A stretch of 58,579 nucleotides of DNA, from NCBI GenBank assembly GCA_948976265.1, contig CARFUA010000009.1, forward strand, positions 1-58,579, in the 5' to 3' direction. The translations under genes and the position numbers were made by a program. Below, one piece after another: positions 41,605 to 50,308 of this stretch (positions are counted from its first letter, which is position 1; the number at the start of each line of letters is the position of its first letter). The notes beneath the pieces are model-generated. The model searched no databases. It saw only the letters and a list, made by a program, of their open reading frames with translations, and had not been told where the DNA came from. Origin of the DNA: an uncultured Clostridia bacterium. GTDB taxonomy: Bacteria; Bacillota; Clostridia; TANB77; CAG-508.

Positions 41605-43017
41605 TTAATTTACCTCCTTTTTCATTCCCTTTATTTTTCTGACTTCAATCGTAACTAATATAATGGCTAATATAAATGCTAAACTATCCGCTGTTGGCCC
41701 CGCATACAGAAGTCCTTCGATACCAAAAAATTTTGGCAAAATTAGCATGGCTGGAACTAAAAATCCAATTTGTCTGGATAACGAAAGAATCGCAGCTTTT
41801 ACTGGATTTCCAATGGCTTGGAAGAAAATTCCAGAAGTAATTTGGAAAGAATTTAAAGTCACTAAAGCAATAAATATTCTAAAACATAATTGGGCAAATT
41901 CGTTATATAATTCATCTTCTTGTCCAAATAAATTGATAATCAGTTGTGGGCATAATTGGAATATTAATGTTCCTAGTGCTGTAATTCCTAATCCAACTTT
42001 TACCGCAAAGCCATAGGTTTTCAAAACACGGTCATATTTTTTAGCGCCAAAGTTAAATCCTATAATTGGTTGTGCACCAGCTGCTAAACCAATGACAATA
42101 GAATTGACAATTTGGTTTACTTTCATTACAATTCCCAAAGCAGAAAGTGGTATATCACTTCCATATTTGGATTCTGCACCATATTTGGTTAGAGTTTGAT
42201 TGATGACAATTAATACTATCGTAATCGCAATTTGTGTAATAAAACTTGAAATTCCCAAACTACAGATTTTCTTCAAGGTCTTCCATTCTAATTTCATACT
42301 TTCTTTGGTAATCGTAACCGATTTGAATTTTTTGATATACCAAAAAGACATGACTCCCGAAACCATTTGACCAATAATGGTCGCAATGGCTGCGCCTTTT
42401 ACGCCCATATCAAATACAAATATGGCAATTGGGTCTAAAATCATATTTAAAATGGCTCCAACAAGCATGGTTACCATGGCATATTGTGGCGAGCCGTCTG
42501 CCCTTATGATGGAGTTTACGGCTGTTGTAAATACAAAAAATGGCATTCCTAGTACAATGTATGTCATGTAAATTTTGGCAAATTCATACGACTTTTCAGT
42601 TACACCAAATAATTTTAGGAGTCCCTCTTTGAATACTAATCCTATGATTAAGAAAAGAATTCCCAAAATAGCAGATACGACAATACCATTGCTAACGCCT
42701 TTATTAGCACTTTCCTTATCGTTTTTTCCAAGACTTAAACTTAAATAAGCTGAAGCACCATCTCCTATCATTAGGGCAAATGCCATCGTTACGACAGTAA
42801 ATGGAAATACAATATTCGTGGCTGCATTTCCTAAATATCCAACACCTTGCCCAATAAAAATTTGGTCTACAATATTGTATAATGAACTTACCAATAGTGA
42901 TATAATACAAGGTATCGCAAATTGTTTAATTAATTTTCCTATTTTTTCGGTTCCCAGTGGGTTTTGTTTTTCTTGATTTTGTGTTTCTTCTTTTTCAACG
43001 TTTGTTGTATCGTTCAT
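41605..43017 (-). CDS. MATE-family efflux transporter
   Basis: 470 aa with 12 membrane segments. Starts with a charged tail, then LIKQFAIPCIISLLVSSLYNIVDQIFIGQG, the MATE/NorM N-terminal pattern, repeated at mid-length. Exports cationic drugs or metabolites using Na+ or H+. It lies between the ABC exporter pair and the kinase-like gene, all under the TetR-type regulator further upstream if they form one transcript. RBS AAGGAGG. Confidence 0.93.
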   Translation of the reverse strand: MNDTTNVEKEETQNQEKQNPLGTEKIGKLIKQFAIPCIISLLVSSLYNIVDQIFIGQGVGYLGNAATNIVFPFTVVTMAFALMIGDGASAYLSLSLGKNDKESANKGVSNGIVVSAILGILFLIIGLVFKEGLLKLFGVTEKSYEFAKIYMTYIVLGMPFFVFTTAVNSIIRADGSPQYAMVTMLVGAILNMILDPIAIFVFDMGVKGAAIATIIGQMVSGVMSFWYIKKFKSVTITKESMKLEWKTLKKICSLGISSFITQIAITIVLIVINQTLTKYGAESKYGSDIPLSALGIVMKVNQIVNSIVIGLAAGAQPIIGFNFGAKKYDRVLKTYGFAVKVGLGITALGTLIFQLCPQLIINLFGQEDELYNEFAQLCFRIFIALVTLNSFQITSGIFFQAIGNPVKAAILSLSRQIGFLVPAMLILPKFFGIEGLLYAGPTADSLAFILAIILVTIEVRKIKGMKKEVN

Positions 43018-43037
43018 TTTTTCCTCCTTATTTTATT

Positions 43038-44893
43038 TTAAGCAATTTCATCATTGCATTCTTCAAACTGACTATTATACAGCTTTTCATAAAATCCTTG
43101 TTTTTCTAGCAATTCTTCATGTGTTCCTTGCTCTACGATGTCGCCATTGTTTATGACAAGAATTAAATCAGCATCTCTTACAGTTGATAGACGATGTGCT
43201 ATTACAAAGCTAGTTCTGCCTTTCATTAATTCATCCATGGCTTTTTGGATTTGCATTTCTGTTCTTGTGTCAACAGAAGACGTTGCTTCGTCTAAGATTA
43301 ATATTTTAGGATTGACCAAAAAGGCTCTAGCAATTGTTAGAAGCTGTTTTTGCCCTTGTGAAATGTTGGTTGAATCTTCGTTTAGAATTGTATGGTAGCC
43401 ATCTGAAAAAGTCCTTACAAAATGGTCCACTTGGGCTGCTTTGGCTGCTTGAATTACTTCCTCATCGGTTGCTTCTAAATTTCCATATCGGATATTTTCC
43501 ATAACGGTTCCATTAAATGCCCAAGTGTCTTGTAACACCATGGCAAAAAGACTACGCAGGTCATCTCTTTTAAAATCTTTGATGTCGATTCCATCAATTT
43601 TGATTTTACCAGAATTGATATCGTAATAACGCATCAATAATTTAACAAGCGTGGTTTTTCCAGCACCTGTAGGTCCTACAATAGCGATTTTTTTGCCTTG
43701 TTCGACTTTGGCTGAAAAATCCTTGATAATCATTTTATCTTCATCGTAGCCAAATTTTACGTTTTCAAAAGTTACATTTCCTTGTATGTTTTCTATGGAA
43801 TGTGGCGTTTTCGTATCTGGCATTTCTTCTGCTTCTTCTAAAAATTCGAATACTCTCTCACAGGCTGCAATCATGGCTTGCAACATATTGCTGACATTGG
43901 CAAGTTGAGTAATTGGCTGAGTAAATCGTCTCATATATTGGATAAAACTTTGAATATTTCCAACAGTTATCACACCTCGACTGGCATAAAATCCACCCAT
44001 AATACAGATTACAACATAGCCAACATTTCCCACAAATTCCATGATTGGTTGCATTAAACCAGATAAAAATTGCGATTTCCAAGTGGAAGTATAAAGGGTA
44101 TTATTATATTTCGTAAATTGTTCAATCGATTTTTTTTCACCATTAAACACTTTGACTAATGCATGATTCGAATACATTTCTTCAATATGACCGATTTACA
44201 TGCCCTAAATATTCTTGTTGATTTTTAAAATATTTCTGAGATTTGCTAACAACTAGCATTACCAACCCAAGGGAAACTGGTAATACTAAAACTGCTATCA
44301 ACGCCATTTGCCATGAAATGGATAGCATCATAATCAAAATACCGATAACGGTTGTGGTAGAAGTAATTAATTGGGTAATGCTTTGGTTTAAATTTTGTGC
44401 AATGGTGTCAACATCGTTTGTGATGTAAGATAATACTTCACCATGTGTTTTTTTATCAAAATATTTGATTGGCAATTTGTTGATTTTTTGACTAATTTGT
44501 TTTCTTAAAGCGTACGTAAATTTTTGCCCCACACCAACCATAACAAATGATTGGATATATGAAAATATAACACTTACAATATAAATACTTAGTAAAATTG
44601 CAACAATTTTTCCAATTGCCTCAAAGTCAATTCCACCAATTCCAGCCAGCATTTTCATGACACCTTCATAAATTTCAGTGGTGATATTTCCTAATATTCT
44701 AGGTCCAATGATATTGAAAATCGTAGAAATAATGGCACATATAACGACAATTGTTAGCATGAATTTGAATTGTGCCAAATAACCAAATAATTTTTTTAAG
44801 GTACCTTTAAAATTTTTGGCTTTTTCGATTGGCATTGCTCCTGGACCTCTTCCCATTGGACCACGTCTTGGTCCGATTATTCTTTTCTGCCAT
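43038..44893 (-). CDS. ABC exporter half, read through two +1 shifts at CGG
   Basis: Starts ATG 44893, overlapping the end of the first ABC gene. ATG GCA GAA AAG AAT AAT then CGG (44875-44873). Skipping C gives GGA CCA AGA CGT GGT CCA ATG GGA. The frame continues through the membrane domain to a second CGG (44193-44191); skipping C gives LGHVNGHIEEMYSN and the ATPase domain. Joined product 617 aa with GPTGAGKTT (Walker A), NISQGQKQLL (signature) and ILILDEATSSVD (Walker B). Partner of the 44877-47111 gene. Typical heterodimeric exporter pair. Confidence 0.85.
44191..44193 (-). other. CGG +1 frameshift site 2 in the ABC exporter half
   Basis: CAT GTA AAT CGG TCA TAT TGA in frame 0. Skipping C gives AAT GGT CAT ATT GAA GAA, which continues the exporter. 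Confidence 0.8.
44873..44875 (-). other. CGG +1 frameshift site 1 in the ABC exporter half
   Basis: ATG GCA GAA AAG AAT AAT CGG ACC in frame 0. Skipping C joins the start codon, overlapping the previous stop, to the GPRRGPMGRGPG segment. Without it the gene has no start with a ribosome site. Confidence 0.7.
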
Positions 44894-47111
44894 TTTTCAA
44901 TTCCTCCTCACTTAATTGAGATGATGCAATTTCATAATATGTCTCACAATTTTTTAAAAGTTCCTCATGGGTTCCAATTCCTGCAATTTTTCCTTCGTTT
45001 AATACAATAATTTGCTCTGCTTGCATAATGGTGCTTACTCTTTGGGCAACAATGATAAACGTACTATTTTTACTATGTGTTTTCAATGCCTTTCTTAAAT
45101 TACTATCAGTCTTAAAATCTAGGGCAGAAAAGCTATCATCAAAAACATAGATTGGACTATTTTTTATTAAAGCTCTAGCAATTGACAATCTTTGCTTCTG
45201 TCCTCCAGATACATTTTTAGCCCCTTGTGAAATTGGCGATTGATACGTTTCTTCTTTACTTTCGATAAATTCTGTTGCCTGTGCTACTTGAGCGCACTTT
45301 TGTACAAATTCTTCTGAGGCTTCCTCATTTCCATATTTTAAATTGGATTCAATTGTTCCAGACAATAAATTTCCTTTTTGCGGAATGTAGCCAATTTGAT
45401 TATGTAATTCGAATTGCGTCATATTTTTTACATTTACACCGTTTATCAAAACTTCACCTTCTGTGGCATCAAATAGTCTTGGTATTAGGTTTATAATGGT
45501 TGTTTTTCCGCTTCCTGTTGCTCCAATAATGGCTGTGGTTTCGCCTGGTTTAGCAACAAAGCTAATATTTTCCAATATTTTTTCATCTGCTCCAGGATAT
45601 TGAAATGTTACCTTTTTGAATTCGACATAACCTTTTTTATTTTCGTTAAAAGGTTCTGGATTTTTGGGATCATGAATTGTACTTTCTGTTTCTAGAACTT
45701 CGGCAATACGATTGGCAGAAACGCTTGCACGAGGCCACATAACAAATATCATGGAAACAAATAAGAAACTCATCACCACTTCAATTCCATATTGCATTAC
45801 TGCCATTAAATCGCCGACTTGTAAAGTAGAATTGGCAATGCTATCCGCACCAACCCATAAAATAAGCAAGTTCAATCCATTCATAATAAACATCATGGTT
45901 GGCATCATCATGCCCATGGAGCGATTGATGAATTTATTGGTTTTCATGACTTCTGTGTTGACCTCATCAAATCGATTTTCTTCATAATTTTGTGTTCCAA
46001 ATGCTCGAATAACCATTAATCCTGATAAGTTTTCTTTGGCAACAAGGTTGATTTTGTCAGTTAATTTTTGAACAATTTTTATTTTTGGAAAAACCATTTT
46101 AAATAAAAAAAGAATTAACAAAATAATCAATCCACAAGCAAGTGCAATGGTCCAAATCAAATCGGTGGTTTTTTGCGCCATCATAATTAAAGCTCCAATT
46201 CCCATAATTGGGGCATATGCAAGCATTCGAATCATCATGACGATGAAATTTTGCATTTGGGTAATGTCATTGGTTGTTCTTGTGATTAAAGAAGCTGCTG
46301 AAAAATTGTTAAATTCGGCAGAAGAAAAACTTTGTACTTTTTGAAATACATCATTTCGGATATTTTTTCCAATTCCTGCTCCTACTTTTGACCCTAAAAA
46401 GCCAACTAAAATCGCAGCTATAATTCCTATAACACAGATGCCAAGCATTTTTAAACCTGTTTGAATTATAAATTGATTTTGAATTTTTGAAATATCCATT
46501 CCTAATTCTTGATAAAAACTTTGTGTAAATACCAATCCTACTGAATTTAGCATACTTTCTGGCGTTTGCTTTGCTTCTTCTCTTGCTTGCTTTTTTACCG
46601 TTTCTGGAATTTGATTTAAAATTGGCTCCATTTCATAAATTTTGCTTACATCCATTTTTTCTGTTTCACTCGTTTGCGTTGTTACATTTTCCATATTATT
46701 GGAGATTTTTTCAATCATATTTAGCATTGTTTTGCTTGCTACTGCAAAAATATGATTCAGTTTTTCTATTTCGGTTTCTTCTAATTCTTGGTTTAAGACA
46801 TAAATATTGGTATTTTCTATGTTTGGATATTCTGCTTGATAGGTTTTATCTCCTTTGTTTATTTGAGTATAGTTTTTATCAATTACCTCAATTTCTTCGT
46901 TTTCCATAAAATTTTTTAGGAATGCCAAACCGTTTTCTGAAATTGCTTTTGGCGCTACTTGTTCAATTCCATTGGATTGAATTCCTGTGTTTACAATATC
47001 GGACATATAATCTGGCAATTTCAAATCGCACATTGCTTGAACAAACAATAATGCAATCGCAATTAAAATAGATAAAATGAATGGTTTGTAATACTTACGT
47101 AGTTTTAACAT
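44877..47111 (-). CDS. ABC exporter half (membrane and ATPase domains)
   Basis: 744 aa. First membrane helix at about 9-27, an unusually long extracytoplasmic insert (about 50-205, many Glu/Asn), then five more helices and an ATPase domain with GATGSGKTT, NVSGGQKQRL and YVFDDSFSALD. In Walker B the catalytic Glu position is D-S, a common degenerate site in heterodimeric exporters. The partner gene starts inside its last codons. Together with TetR upstream this is a typical drug or peptide exporter. Confidence 0.92.
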   Translation of the reverse strand: MLKLRKYYKPFILSILIAIALLFVQAMCDLKLPDYMSDIVNTGIQSNGIEQVAPKAISENGLAFLKNFMENEEIEVIDKNYTQINKGDKTYQAEYPNIENTNIYVLNQELEETEIEKLNHIFAVASKTMLNMIEKISNNMENVTTQTSETEKMDVSKIYEMEPILNQIPETVKKQAREEAKQTPESMLNSVGLVFTQSFYQELGMDISKIQNQFIIQTGLKMLGICVIGIIAAILVGFLGSKVGAGIGKNIRNDVFQKVQSFSSAEFNNFSAASLITRTTNDITQMQNFIVMMIRMLAYAPIMGIGALIMMAQKTTDLIWTIALACGLIILLILFLFKMVFPKIKIVQKLTDKINLVAKENLSGLMVIRAFGTQNYEENRFDEVNTEVMKTNKFINRSMGMMMPTMMFIMNGLNLLILWVGADSIANSTLQVGDLMAVMQYGIEVVMSFLFVSMIFVMWPRASVSANRIAEVLETESTIHDPKNPEPFNENKKGYVEFKKVTFQYPGADEKILENISFVAKPGETTAIIGATGSGKTTIINLIPRLFDATEGEVLINGVNVKNMTQFELHNQIGYIPQKGNLLSGTIESNLKYGNEEASEEFVQKCAQVAQATEFIESKEETYQSPISQGAKNVSGGQKQRLSIARALIKNSPIYVFDDSFSALDFKTDSNLRKALKTHSKNSTFIIVAQRVSTIMQAEQIIVLNEGKIAGIGTHEELLKNCETYYEIASSQLSEEELKNGRKE

Positions 47112-47117
47112 TTTTTA

Positions 47118-47732
47118 TCAATCTCCTTTCTTTTCTTTTGAAATTCCTTTTTTTAAAATTTCGAGTTCGCGTAAAAATCGGTTGCGAGCATGCTGTAATG
47201 TTACTTTTTTGGTCATGATATCAAGTAAATTAATGCGCATGGCATAATTTAAGAGTTTCATGAAGTCAATTAAATCGTCATCATCGATAATATCTAAATT
47301 GGTGATATCTACGATATTTTTAGTTTCTTTTATTAAATATTCTCCTGGTTCTTTTTGAAGGCATTTTTCATCGTTGGCAATTAAATTTTTGAAGACATTT
47401 GCCATTAAGTCTTTTTCTACTCGGTTGACTTTGCATTTGGCTAAATAATCGAAAATTTGAAGATAACTTTGAAATAAATCTCCCTTGTTTTTCAGAAAAA
47501 TTTCTTTGGATTTTTTCCTTTCTTTTTCTAAATGAGATTCGATTAAATATTCAATGGCTTCTTCTTTGCTCTTAAAATAAACCCAAAAACTCCCCTTCGA
47601 AATCCCCGCATTTTCCACAATTCGATTGACCGATGCTTCATGAAATGGCACACGACTAAATTCCTTTTTCATGGCATCTACAATTTTTTGACGCTTGCCA
47701 GAATCAAGCTTATAAAAACTTTCTGTTGGCAT
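47118..47732 (-). CDS. TetR-family transcriptional regulator
   Basis: 204 aa. N-terminal HTH with SVNRIVENAGISKGSFWVYFKSKEE. The ligand-binding half is helical and unlike named members. It precedes the ABC exporter genes by 6 bases, so it is the first gene of the operon. Its own promoter has a perfect TGACCA-G-TGGTCA palindrome within the spacer, consistent with autoregulated control of the exporter. Start ATG 47732 with AGGGGG. Confidence 0.93.
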   Translation of the reverse strand: MPTESFYKLDSGKRQKIVDAMKKEFSRVPFHEASVNRIVENAGISKGSFWVYFKSKEEAIEYLIESHLEKERKKSKEIFLKNKGDLFQSYLQIFDYLAKCKVNRVEKDLMANVFKNLIANDEKCLQKEPGEYLIKETKNIVDITNLDIIDDDDLIDFMKLLNYAMRINLLDIMTKKVTLQHARNRFLRELEILKKGISKEKKGD

Positions 47733-47777
47733 AGGTAAGTCCCCCTAAATACTCTGATTATTACAATATATTATATC

Positions 47778-47806
47778 ATTATAATTGACCAGTGGTCATT
47801 TGTCAA
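47778..47806 (-). promoter_or_regulatory. TetR-operon promoter with an operator in the spacer
   Basis: Minus strand TTGACA (47806-47801), 17 bp, TATAAT (47783-47778). The palindrome TGACCAGTGGTCA (47786-47798) fills the spacer, so a bound dimer would block polymerase. Confidence 0.85.
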
Positions 47807-47833
47807 GTGTTTTTTGGAATTAAACTAAAAAAG

Positions 47834-47853
47834 AGAACAATCAACGATTATTC
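47834..47853 (-). terminator. Terminator downstream of rplS
   Basis: Stem GAATAATC / GATTGTTC, loop GTT, followed on the minus strand by TCTTTTTT. Confidence 0.55.
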
Positions 47854-47931
47854 CCTTCCATTCAACATATAGCATAAATTCTTTCATTTTTCAAGTACCT
47901 AATTGTGTTATTTCAACACCAGTTGTGTGTT

Positions 47932-48519
47932 TTATTCAGATTTTTTATCTTCTTTTGCCTTTTCTTCTGTTGTTTCTTTTGTTTTTGTTTCTGCAACTTC
48001 TGCCTTAGTTTCTTCTGAAACAACTTCTTTTACTTCTTCAACTGGAGCTTCTGTTACTGTATCAACAACTTCTTCTGTTACAACTTCCGTTGTTTCCACA
48101 GCTGGTGCTTCTTCTGGAGCAGATTCTACTGGTACAACATCTTCTTTGACTATAATTTCTTTGGTTTCAATTCTTGCACCAACTTGCTCTTTGGTTTTCG
48201 CAGCTTTACCAACTCTATCTCTCAAGTAATATAATTTGGCACGTCTTGCTTTACCAACTCTTACAACCTCTACTTTTTCAATTCTTGGTGAATGCACTAA
48301 AAATGTTTTTTCAACGCCTACACCATATGAGATTTTTCTAACCGTGAATGTAGCGTTAACACCTCCACCTTGTTTTTTAATGATAATTCCTTCAAAAACT
48401 TGAATTCTTTCTCGATTTCCTTCTTTTACTCTAACATGAACACGAACGGTATTACCAATTTTCAATTCAGGTATTTTGTTTTTCATTTGCTCATGTTCAA
48501 TTGATTTTAAAATATCCAT
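47932..48519 (-). CDS. rplS: 50S ribosomal protein L19 with a long acidic C-terminal extension
   Basis: 195 aa. Residues 1-113 form a normal L19 (IPELKIGNTVRVHVRVKEGNRERIQ, FTVRKISYGVGVEKTF, ARRAKLYYLRD). Residues 114-195 are a low-complexity tail of Glu, Val, Thr, Ala and Lys (VESAPEEAPAVETTEVVTEE, ending AKEDKKSE). Typical L19 proteins are 110-120 aa. The tail should be disordered and would project from the subunit interface region. Last gene of the SRP/ribosomal operon. Confidence 0.95.
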   Translation of the reverse strand: MDILKSIEHEQMKNKIPELKIGNTVRVHVRVKEGNRERIQVFEGIIIKKQGGGVNATFTVRKISYGVGVEKTFLVHSPRIEKVEVVRVGKARRAKLYYLRDRVGKAAKTKEQVGARIETKEIIVKEDVVPVESAPEEAPAVETTEVVTEEVVDTVTEAPVEEVKEVVSEETKAEVAETKTKETTEEKAKEDKKSE

Positions 48520-48534
48520 TTTTTCCTCCTTTTC

Positions 48535-49248
48535 TTAAAATACAAAATCTTTTAAAATCTTTCTGTCATCGTCTGACAGATTCTTATTTTCTAATAAATC
48601 TGGTCTTTTCTTTGCAGTTAATTTTAGGGCTTCTTTTCTTCGCCATTTTTCAATATTTTCATGATGCCCAGAAAGCAATATTTCTGGCACTTTTTCGCCT
48701 TCGAAGATTTCTGGTCTTGTATATTGAGGGTATTCCAACAATCCATCTGAAAACGATTCCTCGAATTTAGAACCAGTTGCTAGCACTCCATCGACATAAC
48801 GTGAAACGCTATCAATTAGCACCATTGCAGGCAATTCGCCACCGGTTAACACATAATCGCCAATGGAAATTTCTTCATCAACAATTTTATCAATCACACG
48901 CTGGTCAATTCCTTCATAATGACCACACAATAAAATCAGATGTTCTTCTTTGGCTAATTTCAAAACTTTTGCTTGATTCAACGTTTTGCCTTGTGGCGAC
49001 AAGAAAATTACTTTTGCTTTTTCACTTTTGACAGATTGGTAGGCGTCATATACAACATCTGGTCGCATCAACATTCCTGCTCCTCCGCCATAAACGGTGT
49101 CATCTACTTTTTTGTGTTTGTCTTTTGAAAAATCTCGGATATTGACAGGATGAATTTGTATTAAATTTTTATCCATTGCTCTTCCGATAATGCTTTCTTT
49201 CATAGAATCAAACATTTCTGGAAAAAGTGTTAATACATCAAATTTCAT
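48535..49248 (-). CDS. trmD: tRNA (guanine-37-N1)-methyltransferase
   Basis: 237 aa SPOUT-fold enzyme. FDVLTLFPEMFDSM at the start, the knot motif LLCGHYEGIDQRV, SIGDYVLTGGELP and LLEYPQYTRP. Methylates G37 in tRNAs reading CUN, CCN and CGG, which prevents +1 frameshifting, an interesting neighbour for a genome with +1 shifts at CGG. ATG 49248 follows the rimM stop by one base. Confidence 0.96.
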   Translation of the reverse strand: MKFDVLTLFPEMFDSMKESIIGRAMDKNLIQIHPVNIRDFSKDKHKKVDDTVYGGGAGMLMRPDVVYDAYQSVKSEKAKVIFLSPQGKTLNQAKVLKLAKEEHLILLCGHYEGIDQRVIDKIVDEEISIGDYVLTGGELPAMVLIDSVSRYVDGVLATGSKFEESFSDGLLEYPQYTRPEIFEGEKVPEILLSGHHENIEKWRRKEALKLTAKKRPDLLENKNLSDDDRKILKDFVF

Positions 49249-49249
49249 T

Positions 49250-49754
49250 TTATAATCCTTTTAATAAATGTACTGTTATTTTACCATTTTCAATATCAAT
49301 CTTTTGGATGACGTCTGGAATCCCCGGAAGTAACTTCTGTTTTCCCATTTCGTCTTTTACCACATAAATGTCATTGGCACCGACTTGAATAAATGTCGTC
49401 TACTTTTCCAAGCAATTCATTTTGGTCTGTGTAGACTGCTAAACCAATTAAATCTGTTATATAATAAACACCTTCTGGTAATTCGCCTAAGTCTTCACGC
49501 TTTACATATAAATACAGATTTCTTAAACTTTCTGCTTCATCAATAGAATGACAATCTTTGAATTTTAGAATGACTTGATTTTTGTTGTAAGTCACTTTTT
49601 CAATTTCCTTTTCTAGCCACTGATTTTTACCTTTCAAAAAAACTTTGGGTAATCTTTCAAATACAGTACTATCTTCCGCAAAAGAGTTTAATTTCACCTC
49701 GCCTTTTAAGCCTTTCACATTTACAATTTGCCCTAATTCTAAATAATCTTTCAT
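49250..49754 (-). CDS. rimM: Ribosome maturation factor RimM, read through a +1 shift at CGG
   Basis: Frame 0 from ATG 49754 gives LELGQIVNVKGLKGEVKLNSF and DLIGLAVYTDQNELLGKVDDIYSS and then CGG 49382-49380, TGC CAA TGA. Skipping C gives GGT GCC AAT GAC ATT TAT GTG (GANDIYVV), the conserved RimM C-terminal motif, and runs to TAA at 49252-49250, one base before trmD. Product 167 aa, normal length. RimM helps 16S maturation. Because the gene is in its conserved operon and otherwise intact, loss of function is unlikely. Confidence 0.9.
49380..49382 (-). other. CGG +1 frameshift site in rimM
   Basis: TCA AGT CGG TGC CAA TGA in frame 0. Skipping C gives AGT GGT GCC AAT GAC, which restores GANDIYVV. 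Confidence 0.85.
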
Positions 49755-49758
49755 GGTT

Positions 49759-49989
49759 TTACCCTACAAATTCTATATTGATTTTTTTATGTTCTTTTGT
49801 AGCAACAGATTTCATCACCGTTCGAATGGATTTTGCCATTTTACCTTGTTTTCCTATAACGCGTCCCATATCAGCTTGATTGACGGTTACTTGATACGTA
49901 ATTGTATGATTCTCAGTTTTCTCATCAATTGATACAGATTCCTTGTTATCTACTAATCCTTTAATGATGACTTCTAATAATTCTTTCAT
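49759..49989 (-). CDS. khpA: KH-domain RNA-binding protein KhpA
   Basis: 76 aa from ATG 49989 (AGAGGTG before it; a GTG two codons earlier is less well placed). Single KH domain with ADMGRVIGKQGKMAKSIRTV, the GXXG loop being GKQG. KhpA works with KhpB in RNA binding and cell-size control. In its conserved place between rpsP and rimM. Confidence 0.92.
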   Translation of the reverse strand: MKELLEVIIKGLVDNKESVSIDEKTENHTITYQVTVNQADMGRVIGKQGKMAKSIRTVMKSVATKEHKKINIEFVG

Positions 49990-50007
49990 AAACACACCTC
50001 TTAAAAC

Positions 50008-50244
50008 CTATTTTGTTGCTTTCGCTATTAATGCTTTTACTGTTTGCGTTGGTTGTGCTCCATTTTTTATCCAAGTTGTTACTTTTTCATTATCTAACAC
50101 AATCGTAGATGGTGTTGTCATTGGGTCATAAGTTCCGATTTGTTCGATGATTTTTCCATCTCTTGGAGATTTTGAATCAGCTACAACAATGTGATAGAAA
50201 GGAGCTTTTTTCTTTCCAACTCTTTGTAATCTTATTTTTACCAT
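50008..50244 (-). CDS. rpsP: 30S ribosomal protein S16
   Basis: 78 aa. VKIRLQRVGKKKAPFYHIVVADSKSPRDGK at the start and IEQIGTYDP are the S16 signatures. RBS AAGGGGG. In the ffh-rpsP-khpA-rimM order seen across Firmicutes. Confidence 0.97.
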   Translation of the reverse strand: MVKIRLQRVGKKKAPFYHIVVADSKSPRDGKIIEQIGTYDPMTTPSTIVLDNEKVTTWIKNGAQPTQTVKALIAKATK

Positions 50245-50308
50245 TTTTTCACCCCCTTAAGGTTATTTTATTTATCATAAAATTATAATTTAAAAATGAA
50301 TTATAATA

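Noticed and set aside
49388..49396. Extra T in a TTT run as the cause of the rimM break
   Set aside because: Removing a T also restores the frame but gives DIIQVGAND; removing the C of CGG gives DIYSSGAND. Both are plausible alone, but the shared CGG rule in eight other sites favours the latter.
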